This document shows, one piece after another, positions 48,788 through 56,934 of a stretch of DNA of 64,000 bases. The position numbers were made by a program, and so were the translations under genes. The notes below the pieces were generated by a model, which was not told where the DNA came from, made no database searches, and saw nothing but the letters and a program-made list of their open reading frames with translations. How positions within the stretch are numbered: position 1 is the stretch's first letter; every line of letters starts with the position of its first letter. This stretch comes from Corynebacterium frankenforstense DSM 45800 (lineage in GTDB: Bacteria > Actinomycetota > Actinomycetes > Mycobacteriales > Mycobacteriaceae): NCBI RefSeq assembly GCF_001941485.1, contig NZ_CP009247.1:2046001-2110000 (forward strand), read 5' to 3'.

Positions 48788-49945
48788 TCAGCGGCGGTAG
48801 GCGGCGGTGGGCCGGGCGGGATCGAAGCGGGTGCCGTTGATCTCGACCGGGGTCAGGTCGCGGTCGCCGTCGGCGGGCAGCACGCTGTCGGTGACGGCGG
48901 CGACGGCCGCGTCGTCCAGTTCGAGCGCCCCGCCGCCGAGGCCGAAGCGCGCGATCTGCGTGGCCATCCACGCGATGGCCAGATACGAGGTCGGGTCGCC
49001 GAAGCGGAGGTAGTCCGGGTCCTCGATCTCCTCGTCGCCCCAGCTCAGATAGGACCCGCGCAGGGCCGGCTCGATGAACTCGGGCTTCTGGTTGAGGTAC
49101 GCCTCGGCACCCAGGAGCGGGGCGGCCCGGTGGGCGTGCTCCGGGTTGTTCACGAAGCGCGCGGCCTCCTCGAGCGCGGCGACGATGCGGCGGGCGGGCC
49201 CCGGCGCGTCCGCCAGGAAGTCCTTGGCCATCGCGACCGCGCAGCAGGGGTGCCCGTCCCACATGTCCTTGGTCAGCTCGAAGACCCGCCCGGAGCCGGT
49301 GGCCAGTGAGCGCTGCAGGAACGGTTCGGGGCCGATGAAGCCGTCGATGGTGCCCACCGACATCTGCGCGATCATGTCCGCCGGCCGCAGCAGGCGCAGC
49401 TCGAGGTCGGCGACCGGGTCGAGCCCGTGGGCGGTCAGGTAGTCGCGCAGCAGGAGCGCGTGCACGGAGTACTCGAAGGGGATGCCTATGGTCATCCCCT
49501 CGAGGTCCGCCGCACCGCGCACGCCGGGGTGGTGGCGGGCGCCCAGGGTGACGGCCTGGCCGTTGGTGTTCTGCGTGAACACGATGCGGGTGGGCCGGGC
49601 GGCGTTGGTCACCCCGGCGTCCAGGGCGACGGGCATCGGCGAGAGCATGTGCGCCACGTCGATCTCGCCGACCGCGTAGGCGGTCCACAGGTCGGCCCAC
49701 CCGGAGAACTTGCGCAGGCGCACCCGCACACCGTGGCGTTCGAAGAGCCCCAGCCCGTCGGCGGCGAGGAGCGGGGAGGCGCAGGCGATCGGCACGAACC
49801 CGATCGTGACCGGGGCGTCGTCGCGCCCGCCCGCGGGCTCAGGGGTGCAGCCGGCGAGCGCTCCCCCGCCGAGCGCGGCGCCGCCGACGGCGAGGGCCGC
49901 CCGCAGCAGCTGGCGGCGCGTCATCCTCAGGGTGGTCCCGGCCAT
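48788..49945 (-). CDS. ABC importer lipoprotein, NrtA/CmpA-like binding protein
   Basis: 385 residues. The N-terminus MTRRQLLRAALAVGG followed by LAGC is a twin-arginine-like signal with a lipobox, so it is an exported lipoprotein. The mature domain shows GFVPIACASPLLAADGLG, HMLSPMPVALDAG and VGTIDGFIGPEP, a pattern of NrtA/CmpA (nitrate or bicarbonate) and SsuA-like binders. No nitrate or nitrite reductase is nearby and the promoter has an McbR-type box, so a sulfur compound is more likely. GGAAGGGA precedes the ATG at 49945. Confidence 0.85.
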   Translation of the reverse strand: MAGTTLRMTRRQLLRAALAVGGAALGGGALAGCTPEPAGGRDDAPVTIGFVPIACASPLLAADGLGLFERHGVRVRLRKFSGWADLWTAYAVGEIDVAHMLSPMPVALDAGVTNAARPTRIVFTQNTNGQAVTLGARHHPGVRGAADLEGMTIGIPFEYSVHALLLRDYLTAHGLDPVADLELRLLRPADMIAQMSVGTIDGFIGPEPFLQRSLATGSGRVFELTKDMWDGHPCCAVAMAKDFLADAPGPARRIVAALEEAARFVNNPEHAHRAAPLLGAEAYLNQKPEFIEPALRGSYLSWGDEEIEDPDYLRFGDPTSYLAIAWMATQIARFGLGGGALELDDAAVAAVTDSVLPADGDRDLTPVEINGTRFDPARPTAAYRR

Positions 49946-50056
49946 CTGATCCCTTCCGCCCTCGGACCGTACAGTTCTCCCGGACTGTACCACTCGGTCC
50001 ACTAAGAGCGAAGGGACACGTCACCGAATGCGCGGTCACCGCCGGACAGGCGGTGA

Positions 50057-50081
50057 ATAATAAACCAGACCGTTCAGTCTG
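50057..50081 (-). promoter_or_regulatory. McbR-type box and promoter of the ABC importer operon
   Basis: CAGAC-CGTTCA-GTCTG (50066-50081) has the AGAC-N6-GTCT core of McbR sites. A minus-strand TATTAT (50062-50057) just downstream could be the -10. A weaker copy, TGTAC-CACTCG-GTCCA (49986-50001), lies in the leader. Confidence 0.6.
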
Positions 50082-50119
50082 CCCGACTCCCCATTCCCCG
50101 AGAGATTGCCGACGCCCCG

Positions 50120-50362
50120 TCAGTCACCGAGGGCGACGAAGGTGCCGCCGGTGCGGCCGCGGCGACGGTCGATGAGCCCCTCGTTCTCCAGGATCTCGAG
50201 GGCGTGGCGCACGGTCATGCGCGCGACCCCGAACTGCTCGACCATCGCACGCTCGTGCGGCAGCCGCTCGCCCGGGGCGTACTTTCCGGACTCGATCCAG
50301 GACCTCACCTCGTCCGCGATACGCAGGTAGGCGGGCTGTTTTCGGGGTCGAGCCGGAGTCAT
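50120..50362 (-). CDS. Minimal GntR-family DNA-binding protein
   Basis: 80 residues, only the winged-helix domain: YLRIADEVRSWIESGKYAPG, RLPHERAMVEQFGVARMTVR (recognition helix) and a final wing GRTGGTFVA. No effector-binding domain follows, since the stop comes 4 residues after the wing. GntR proteins normally have 120-250 residues. TAGTAT (50074 region, at 50374-50369) ends 6 nt before the ATG, so it is likely leaderless. It lies upstream of the ABC importer operon on the same strand and may control it or be a decayed regulator. Confidence 0.75.
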   Translation of the reverse strand: MTPARPRKQPAYLRIADEVRSWIESGKYAPGERLPHERAMVEQFGVARMTVRHALEILENEGLIDRRRGRTGGTFVALGD

Positions 50363-50504
50363 AATTTGATACTAACAGAGAATCAGTTTGCCCTGATTTA
50401 TCTCGTGCGCACCACAGTTGTCACAGCCGACGAGCGGATCCGCCCGAACAGTTGTAAGGGGAACACTGCCACTGAGGCGGAGCCCCACCCGCCGGCGCGA
50501 CGCG

Positions 50505-52055
50505 CTACCCCCGCGTCGGCGCGGAACCGAGGTCCCCGCGCTCGCGCATGCGGGTGAGCACGTTCTCCGCGGAGATCAGGCACATCGGCACCCCGACGCC
50601 GGGCAGCGTGGTCGAGCCCGCGTAGTAGAGCCCGTCGAGCTTGTCCGAGACATTCTTCCCGCGCAGGAAGGCCGACTGACCGAGCGTGTGGGCCAGGCCC
50701 AGCGCCGAGCCGCGCCACGCGTGGTAGCGCCCGGCGAAGTCCGCCGGCCCGATCGTGCGGCGCACCACCACCCGCCCGGCCAGGTCGCCCACGCCGAGGC
50801 GGGCGCCGAGCCGGGCCACCGCGGCGTCGGCAATCGCACGCACCGTGGGTGACTCGGCCGCACCGTAGGCGTCGCCGTGGCCGATGGCCGGGTCGGCCGG
50901 GGTGGGTACCAGCATGAAGAGGTTCTCGCAGCCGTCCGGGGCGAGCGAGGGGTCGGACGCGCTGGCCCGGCAGACGTACATCGAGCGCGCCGCCGGCAGG
51001 TCGCGGCGGCCGTCGGGACCGGAGAAGACGGCGTCGAAGTCCGCGCGCCAGTCCGCGTCGAAGAAGAGGGTGTGGTGCAGCAGGCCCGGAAGCTCGCCGC
51101 GCACGCCGAGCAGCACGAGCACCACGCCGGGGCCGGGGTCGCGCCGGGCCCACTTCCGCTCCGGGTAGCTGCGCCTCCCCCGCGGGAGCAGGGAGTTCTC
51201 CGTGTGATGCAGGTCGGCGCAGCTGACCACGGCGTCGGCGGCGATCCGCCCACCGTCGGCCAGGCGCACCCCGTCGGCGCGCCCGGCGGTGGAGGTGATC
51301 GCGGTGACCTCGCAGCCGGTGCGGATCCGCACGCCCTGGGCCTCGGCGACGCGCACCATCGCCCGGCCCAGCGCCGCGAAGCCGCCGCGCGGGTAGACCA
51401 CCCCCGCGGTGAGGTCCGCGTGACTCATCAGGTGGTACAGCGAGGGGATGCGCTCGGGGCGGGAGGCCAGGAAGACCGCCGGGTACTCGAGGATCTGGCG
51501 CAGCAGCGGGTCGCGGGTCACCCGCGCGGCCTTCCTCGCCAGCGGTTCGGTCAGCAGGCGGGCCAGCTCCGGCAGGCGGCGCAGCACCTCACCGTTCGCC
51601 AGGTCGGCGGGCCGGGAGAAGGTGGTGTAGAGGAACTTCTCCTCGGCCAGCCGGTAGGCCTCGCGGGCCTGGTCGAGGTAGGCGCGCAGCCTGGCCCCGG
51701 AGCCGGGGTCGACGGTCTCGAAGAGCTCGACGGCGTGGCCGGTGCGCACGTCCAGGCTGCGTCCGTCCGAGGAGTAGACGCGGTAGGCCGGGTCGAGGCG
51801 GTCCAGCCCGTACTCGGACTCGGGGCTGGTGCCGAAGTGGGCGAAGAAACGCTCGAAGACCTCGGGCATGAGGTACCAGCTCGGGCCGGTCTCGAAGCGG
51901 AAGCCGTCGACGGAAAGCTCGCCCATGCGCCCGCCGGGGGCGTCGGTGCGCTCGCAGACGGTGACCCGCCAGCCTTCCTTCCCCAGCAGGGCGGCCGTGG
52001 CCAGTCCCGCCACGCCCGCGCCGATGACCACCGCGTGCCGTGCCGACTGCGTCAT
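50505..52055 (-). CDS. crtI: Phytoene desaturase (carotenoid)
   Basis: 516 residues. The N-terminal FAD motif is VVIGAGVAGLATAALLGKEG, the CrtI-type signature ETGPSWYLMPEVFE follows, and the C-terminal FAD region GLYYAGSTTLPGVGVPMCLISAE is complete. It desaturates phytoene to lycopene or related polyenes. GAGGAG precedes the ATG at 52055. It is translationally linked to crtB, with only two bases between the crtB stop and this start. C. glutamicum has a crtB2-crtI2 pair in the equivalent position, as I recall. Confidence 0.95.
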   Translation of the reverse strand: MTQSARHAVVIGAGVAGLATAALLGKEGWRVTVCERTDAPGGRMGELSVDGFRFETGPSWYLMPEVFERFFAHFGTSPESEYGLDRLDPAYRVYSSDGRSLDVRTGHAVELFETVDPGSGARLRAYLDQAREAYRLAEEKFLYTTFSRPADLANGEVLRRLPELARLLTEPLARKAARVTRDPLLRQILEYPAVFLASRPERIPSLYHLMSHADLTAGVVYPRGGFAALGRAMVRVAEAQGVRIRTGCEVTAITSTAGRADGVRLADGGRIAADAVVSCADLHHTENSLLPRGRRSYPERKWARRDPGPGVVLVLLGVRGELPGLLHHTLFFDADWRADFDAVFSGPDGRRDLPAARSMYVCRASASDPSLAPDGCENLFMLVPTPADPAIGHGDAYGAAESPTVRAIADAAVARLGARLGVGDLAGRVVVRRTIGPADFAGRYHAWRGSALGLAHTLGQSAFLRGKNVSDKLDGLYYAGSTTLPGVGVPMCLISAENVLTRMRERGDLGSAPTRG

Positions 52056-52057
52056 GT

Positions 52058-52957
52058 TCAGCTCCTCCTCGTCAGGGTGCGCGCGAGCACGCGCGCCTTG
52101 ACCGGGCCGGGCACGCGGATGCGCCCGCCGGTGACCTCGTCCCACGTCGCCGCGTCCAGCCGGTCGGTCAACTCGCCGTAGAGCCCGATCGCCGCGCTCA
52201 CGGCCAGGCGGGCGCGCGCGGGCAGCTCGGGCAGGCTGGCACGTGCCGCGTCGAGGCCGGCGCGGATCTCGGCGACGAACTCGCTTTTCGACGCCCCGTC
52301 GGTCACCCAGGGCACGTAGTCGCGCCCGAGTACGTGGCGGTCGTGGCGCAGGTCGCGCAGGAAGTTGACCTTCTGGAAGGCCGCGCCGAGCCGGCGCGCC
52401 CCGGCCAGGGTCTCCTGCGCACGCGGGCCGGTCGGCGGGCCGGCGAGGAAGACGTGCACGCACATCTCGCCGACCACCTCGGCCGAGCCGTGGATGTAGC
52501 GGGCCAGCCCGGCGCGCGTAAAGGCCGCCGGTGCGGTTCCGGCCGCGCCCGGCTCCCCCGCCGCCGCAGGCGACTCCGCCGCGGCAGGCAGGTCGGCGCG
52601 CATCGCGGCGAAGAACGCGGCGAGCTGCTCGTCGGTGAACCGGCAGCGCCGGGCGGTCGCGGCGAAGGCGTGCAGCACCGGGTCGGTGTGGAAGGGCTCT
52701 CCCGCCGCGGCGCGCACGGCGGCCTCGTAGGAGTCGAGGGCGGCCGCGGCGTCGAAGCCGGCGAGCCCGGCGGCGGAGTCGACGATCTCGTCGGCGATGC
52801 GCACCACCGCGTAGAGGGCGCGGATGTCGGCGCGCTCGCGGGCGGGCAGCAGGCGCGTGGCGGCCCCGAAGCTCGTCGAGTAGCACGCGAGCACGGCCGC
52901 GGCGGCGCGTCGCGCCATCGCCGCGTAGCCCGCGCGCTCCCGGTCCACTTCAGTCAT
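52058..52957 (-). CDS. crtB: Phytoene/squalene synthase family protein
   Basis: 299 residues. Condenses two geranylgeranyl diphosphates to phytoene. The first Asp-rich motif is RIADEIVDS and the second is NFLRDLRHDRHVLGRDYVP. An Ala/Gly-rich insertion near residue 125 lies in a variable loop. TAATCT (52970-52965) ends 7 nt before the ATG, so the crtBI transcript is probably leaderless. No crtE, crtYe/f or crtEb is in the window, so the locus is partial. Confidence 0.93.
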   Translation of the reverse strand: MTEVDRERAGYAAMARRAAAAVLACYSTSFGAATRLLPARERADIRALYAVVRIADEIVDSAAGLAGFDAAAALDSYEAAVRAAAGEPFHTDPVLHAFAATARRCRFTDEQLAAFFAAMRADLPAAAESPAAAGEPGAAGTAPAAFTRAGLARYIHGSAEVVGEMCVHVFLAGPPTGPRAQETLAGARRLGAAFQKVNFLRDLRHDRHVLGRDYVPWVTDGASKSEFVAEIRAGLDAARASLPELPARARLAVSAAIGLYGELTDRLDAATWDEVTGGRIRVPGPVKARVLARTLTRRS

Positions 52958-53018
52958 GGCTGCCAGATTAGCGGGCGGGCACCCGTGCCCCGCAGCTCAG
53001 ATGACCCTCACCTGCGCC

Positions 53019-54392
53019 TCAGCGGAAGCGGCGGGGCACCTCGGGCTCGCCGAGGCCGAGCATGAGCCGGTTGGCCCAGTTGAAGAAGGCCACCGCGTTG
53101 ATCACGTCGAGCACCGAGGCCTTGTCGAGCCCGGCCTCCTCGAGGGCGCGCACGTGCGCGGCGTCGAAGCGGGCGGGCGTGGACGAGAGGGCCACGGCGG
53201 CGTCGCGCACCGCGTTCCAGGCCGCGGAGCCGGCCTCGGCGCCCGGGCCCTCGGCGAGCAGGCGCTCGACGTCGTCCTCGCGTCCGGTGGACTCGGCGAG
53301 CGTGCGCCCGGCGTGCACGGAGGCGCAGTAGACGCAGCCGTTGAAGCGGCTGGTCACGGCGGCGGCGAACTCGCGCTCGGCGCGGCCGAGCCCGCCGTCG
53401 GTGTTGTAGAAGATGTCCAGGTCGGTCAGGGTGCGCGCCCGCAGCGCCTCGGGGTCGCGGGCGAGCAGCCGGAAGTAGGGTTGCCTGGCGCGCTCGGGCT
53501 TTATCAGCGAGTCGATCTGCGCCTCGGTCAGCTCCCGCTCGGCGACGGGCTCGAGCCAGGCGTGCCAGCCCAGCGCGTGCGAGACGAACCGCTCGGGTGC
53601 GTGGATGTCCGGGTAGGTGGTCAGCGGCAGGTCTCCGCTGCCTTCAACGTCGCTTTCCGACGCCGCGCCTGCCGCGGCGTCTGCGTCCCCTGCGGCGTCC
53701 CTTTCCCGGGTGACGGCGCTTGCGCCGTCACCGGCGCTTGCGGCGTCACCGGCGCTTGCGCCGTCACCGGCGCTTCCGCCGTCACGTGCGTCCGCTCCCC
53801 CGTCGTCGGCGCCGGCGAGGACCCGCAGCCCGCGCACGACGCGCAGCTGGAAGGCGAGGAAAGCGATGAGCTGGGCGAGGCTGACCGCCTCGTCGGTGGT
53901 CCAGCCGGCCTTTGCCAGCGGCTCCCAGGTCCCCGGGCGCGCGTCGCGCGGGTGGAGGACCAGCAGGTGGGCCAGCCCGAAGGCCGCGGCGAGACGCCCG
54001 CCGACCTTCGCGGCCGCCTCCTCCCCGTCGAACCACGCACCGGGCTCGGACTCGCCTGCCAGCCCGCTCTCCCGGTAGACGCCGTAGGGGCCACGTCCCG
54101 CGGCGGCGCGGGCGAGCTTGGCCACCATCCCGGCGTGGATCTCGTCGGTCTCGTCGGAGAGCAGCTCCAGGTAGAAGACCACGGCGCGCTGCTCGTCGTG
54201 GAGCAGGGCGGTGAAGGCGGCCACGGCGTAGCGCTCGGCCTGGGTGAAGGTGCCCGGCTCGTCGGGCTCGAGCAGCGCGGCGAAGGCGCGCTGCGCGTTC
54301 TCGCGCGCCTGGGCGCGCCCGGCGCGCAGGTCGGTGACCGACGGGACGTCGGCAAGCGCGTCAATGATGTCGGCGGAAAGTTCAGAGCCCAA
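53019..54392 (-). CDS. Fused CMD-domain and alkylhydroperoxidase-domain protein
   Basis: 457 residues. The N-terminal half (1-200) resembles the CMD-domain Avi_7170 family (ALLHDEQRAVVFYLELLSDE). The C-terminal half (270-457) resembles the Avi_7169 alkylhydroperoxidase family with the AhpD-like redox motif CVYCASVHA. These are usually two separate genes beside a KPN_01854-type ABC importer; here they are joined by a linker containing four hexapeptide repeats. The TTG start at 54392 overlaps the ATPase gene and is supported by an AGGAGG 8 nt upstream. It probably detoxifies or uses a peroxide or flavin-derived oxidant during substrate breakdown, which is inference. Confidence 0.78.
   Translation of the reverse strand: MGSELSADIIDALADVPSVTDLRAGRAQARENAQRAFAALLEPDEPGTFTQAERYAVAAFTALLHDEQRAVVFYLELLSDETDEIHAGMVAKLARAAAGRGPYGVYRESGLAGESEPGAWFDGEEAAAKVGGRLAAAFGLAHLLVLHPRDARPGTWEPLAKAGWTTDEAVSLAQLIAFLAFQLRVVRGLRVLAGADDGGADARDGGSAGDGASAGDAASAGDGASAVTRERDAAGDADAAAGAASESDVEGSGDLPLTTYPDIHAPERFVSHALGWHAWLEPVAERELTEAQIDSLIKPERARQPYFRLLARDPEALRARTLTDLDIFYNTDGGLGRAEREFAAAVTSRFNGCVYCASVHAGRTLAESTGREDDVERLLAEGPGAEAGSAAWNAVRDAAVALSSTPARFDAAHVRALEEAGLDKASVLDVINAVAFFNWANRLMLGLGEPEVPRRFR
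53713..53784 (-). repeat. In-frame 18-bp tandem repeat
   Basis: Four 18-bp units starting at 53713, 53731, 53749 and 53767, differing at 1-4 positions. They encode four Gly-Asp-(Gly/Ala)-(Ala/Gly)-Ser-Ala hexapeptides in the linker of the CMD/alkylhydroperoxidase fusion. The length in multiples of 18 keeps the frame if copy number changes. Confidence 0.88.
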
Positions 54393-56034
54393 GGTTCAGT
54401 CCTCCTGTGCGGTAGCGCGACCCGGGGATCGCGTCGATGAGTTCGCGGGTGTAGTCGGTCTGCGGGTGGGTGAAGACCTCCTCGGTCGTGCCCGACTCGA
54501 CCTGGCGGCCGCCGGCCATCACCGAGACGGTGTCCGATATCTGGCGTACCACGGCCAGGTCGTGCGAGATGAACACGTAGGTCAGGTCGAGCTCCTGCTG
54601 CAGGCGGTCGAGCAGGCGCAGGATCTGGGCCTGCACGGAGACGTCGAGGGCGCTGACGGCCTCGTCGAAGACGACGACGTCCGGTTCGACGACGAGCGCG
54701 CGGGCGATGGCCACGCGCTGCAGCTGTCCGCCGGAGAGCTCCGCGGGCAGGCGCCCGGCCAGCGCCGGGTCGAGGGCGACGCGTTCGAGGGCGGCGGCGA
54801 CGACCTTCCCGGAGGCGTCGCGGCCGTAGTTGCGCAGCGGCTCGGCGACGATGGCGCCGATGCGCTGGCGCGGGTCCAGCGAGGAGTACGGGTTCTGGTA
54901 GACCAGCTGGACCCTGCCGCGCAGCTTCCGGCGGCCGCGCTCGTCGAGCCCGCCGACGTCGACGCCGTCGAGGTCGACCCTGCCGCGGGTCGGCGCGCGG
55001 AAGCCGGCGACGGCACGCCCCGTGGTGGTCTTGCCGGAGCCGGACTCGCCGACGATGGCGTGGGTGTGACCGCGGGCGACGGTGAAGGAGACGTCGTCGA
55101 CGGCGGTGACCCCGTCGAAGTCCTGGCCCAGCCCGTCGACGGTGAGCACGGTCTCGGCCTCCGGGTCCGGGGTGTGGGTGCGGAAGGCCTCGGCGGTGTG
55201 CAGCGAGGGCGCGTCGCGCAGCAGGCGGCGCGAGTAGTCGTCGCGCGGGTCGGTCAGCACGGTGGCGGCCAGGCCGGACTCGCGGACCTCGCCGTGCTGC
55301 ATGACGACCACGCGGTCGGCGCGGTCGCCGGCCACCGCGAGGTCGTGGGTGATCAGCAGGACGCCGAGGCCGAGCTCGCGGCGCATCTCGTCGAGCAGGT
55401 CGAGGATCGTCTTCTGCACGGTGACGTCGAGCGCGCTGGTCGGCTCGTCGGCGACGAGCAGGCGCGGCTCGAGGGCCACCGCGGCGGCGATCAGGGCGCG
55501 CTGCTTCATGCCGCCGGACAGTTCGTGGGGGTACTGGTCGAAGCGGCGGGCGGGGTCGTCGATGCCGACGCGCTCGAGCAGCTCGAGGGCCTTCTGCTTG
55601 CGTGTGGCGCGGGTGCCGCGGCGGTGGATGGCCAGGCCCTCGGCCACGGAGGCACCGATGGTCTGCACGGGGCTCAGCGAGTTCTGCGGGTCCTGGGGCA
55701 CCAGGCCGACGGTGGTGCCGCGCAGGCGGCGCCACTGGCGTTCCTTCAGGTCGGTGACCTCGCGGCCGGCGATGCGGATGCTGCCGGTGTCCAGGGTGGC
55801 GGAGTCCGGCAGCAGCCCCATCACGGCGGCGGCGGTGGTGGACTTGCCGGAGCCGGACTCGCCGACGATCGCGGTGATCTCGCCGGGGTGGACCTCGAGG
55901 TCGACGCCGCGCACGGCGTGCACGGGCCCGCGGGTGCCGGCGTAGCTGACGGCGAGGTCGCGGACCTGAAGCAGCGGGGTGTCCGCGGCCTGGGCGGGGT
56001 TTCCGGTTGTCCCGGTTCGGGTGGTTCCGGTCAT
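54382..56034 (-). CDS. Duplicated ABC ATPase of peptide/nickel-type importer
   Basis: 550 residues, two ATPase domains in one chain. Domain 1: Walker A GESGSGKST near 50, signature ELSGGMKQRAL, Walker B LLVADEPTSALD. Domain 2: Walker A GESGSGKTT near 325, signature ELSGGQLQRVAI, Walker B VVVFDEAVSALD. The Glu/Ala change in the second Walker B (DEAVSA) is common in DppF-like domains. Such fused DppD-DppF ATPases energise oligopeptide, nickel or glutathione-type importers. It overlaps the upstream permease gene by one base. Confidence 0.93.
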   Translation of the reverse strand: MTGTTRTGTTGNPAQAADTPLLQVRDLAVSYAGTRGPVHAVRGVDLEVHPGEITAIVGESGSGKSTTAAAVMGLLPDSATLDTGSIRIAGREVTDLKERQWRRLRGTTVGLVPQDPQNSLSPVQTIGASVAEGLAIHRRGTRATRKQKALELLERVGIDDPARRFDQYPHELSGGMKQRALIAAAVALEPRLLVADEPTSALDVTVQKTILDLLDEMRRELGLGVLLITHDLAVAGDRADRVVVMQHGEVRESGLAATVLTDPRDDYSRRLLRDAPSLHTAEAFRTHTPDPEAETVLTVDGLGQDFDGVTAVDDVSFTVARGHTHAIVGESGSGKTTTGRAVAGFRAPTRGRVDLDGVDVGGLDERGRRKLRGRVQLVYQNPYSSLDPRQRIGAIVAEPLRNYGRDASGKVVAAALERVALDPALAGRLPAELSGGQLQRVAIARALVVEPDVVVFDEAVSALDVSVQAQILRLLDRLQQELDLTYVFISHDLAVVRQISDTVSVMAGGRQVESGTTEEVFTHPQTDYTRELIDAIPGSRYRTGGLNLGL

Positions 56035-56933
56035 CAGAGCACCTTCCTCAGCGCGCGGGAGAGCTGGTTGGCGGCCAGGACGACGGCGACGATGGCCAGT
56101 CCGGGCATCAGGGTCAGCCACCAGGAGGTGGCGATGTAGTCGCGGGCCTCGGCGATGATCAGGCCCCACTCCGGGGTGGGCGGCGGGGCGCCGTAGCCGA
56201 GGAAGCCGAGGGTGGCCAGCTGCAGGATCGCGGAGCCGAACTGCACGGCGGCCAGCGCGATGACCGGGGCCAGCGAGTTGGGCAGCACGTGGCGCAGCAG
56301 CACCTGGGTACGCGTGCCGCCGGAGCCGAAGGCGGCCTCGACGTAGTCGGTGGCGGCGACCTTGAGCACCTGGGAGCGCACCAGGCGGGCGAAGGTGGCC
56401 ACCGAGGAGACGCCGACGGCGATGGCGGAGTTGACGGTGCCGAAGCCCAGGATGATGATCACTGAGAGGCTGACCAGCAGCGACGGCACGGAGAGCAGCA
56501 CGTCGACGCCGCGCATGAGCACCGCGTCGACCCAGCCGCCGCGGGTGCCGGCCAGCAGGCCGACGAGCGTGCCGACGACCAGGCCGAGCACCACGGCGAT
56601 CACGGCGCCGGACAGCGAGTGGCGCGCGCCGAAGACGATGCGCGAGTAGAGGTCGCGGCCCACGGCGTCGGTGCCCAGCCAGTTCTCGGCCGAGGGCGGC
56701 GCGAGCGGGGTGGCGGTGCCCGAGACCGGGTCGTCGGTGGCCAGCAGCGCCGGGAAGAGCGCGGCGATGACGGCGACGGCCAGCACGATGAGTGCCGCGA
56801 CGGTGGCCGGGCGGCGCCAGACACTTGCCGACGCCGCGCGGGTGCGCCGGGCGGTTCCGTTGCGGTCGGCGCCGGCACCGCCGCCTGCGGCGTCGGCGTC
56901 GCGGGTGCGTGGGGTGAGGTTCAGGTGCGTCAC
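56034..56933 (-). CDS. ABC importer permease, DppC type
   Basis: 299 residues. After a long polar N-terminus (about 40 residues, Ala/Arg-rich) come six membrane helices. The LGTDAVGRDLYSRIVFGARHSL segment identifies the DppC/OppC group, and the EAA loop is the region EAAFGSGGTRTQVLLRH. GTG start, one base after the preceding permease stop (TGAcGTG). Confidence 0.92.
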   Translation of the reverse strand: MTHLNLTPRTRDADAAGGGAGADRNGTARRTRAASASVWRRPATVAALIVLAVAVIAALFPALLATDDPVSGTATPLAPPSAENWLGTDAVGRDLYSRIVFGARHSLSGAVIAVVLGLVVGTLVGLLAGTRGGWVDAVLMRGVDVLLSVPSLLVSLSVIIILGFGTVNSAIAVGVSSVATFARLVRSQVLKVAATDYVEAAFGSGGTRTQVLLRHVLPNSLAPVIALAAVQFGSAILQLATLGFLGYGAPPPTPEWGLIIAEARDYIATSWWLTLMPGLAIVAVVLAANQLSRALRKVL

Positions 56934-56934
56934 G

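Noticed and set aside
50505..52957. crtB-crtI considered as a full carotenoid cluster
   Set aside because: No crtE, cyclase, elongase or MarR-type regulator is present; only the two core genes can be supported.
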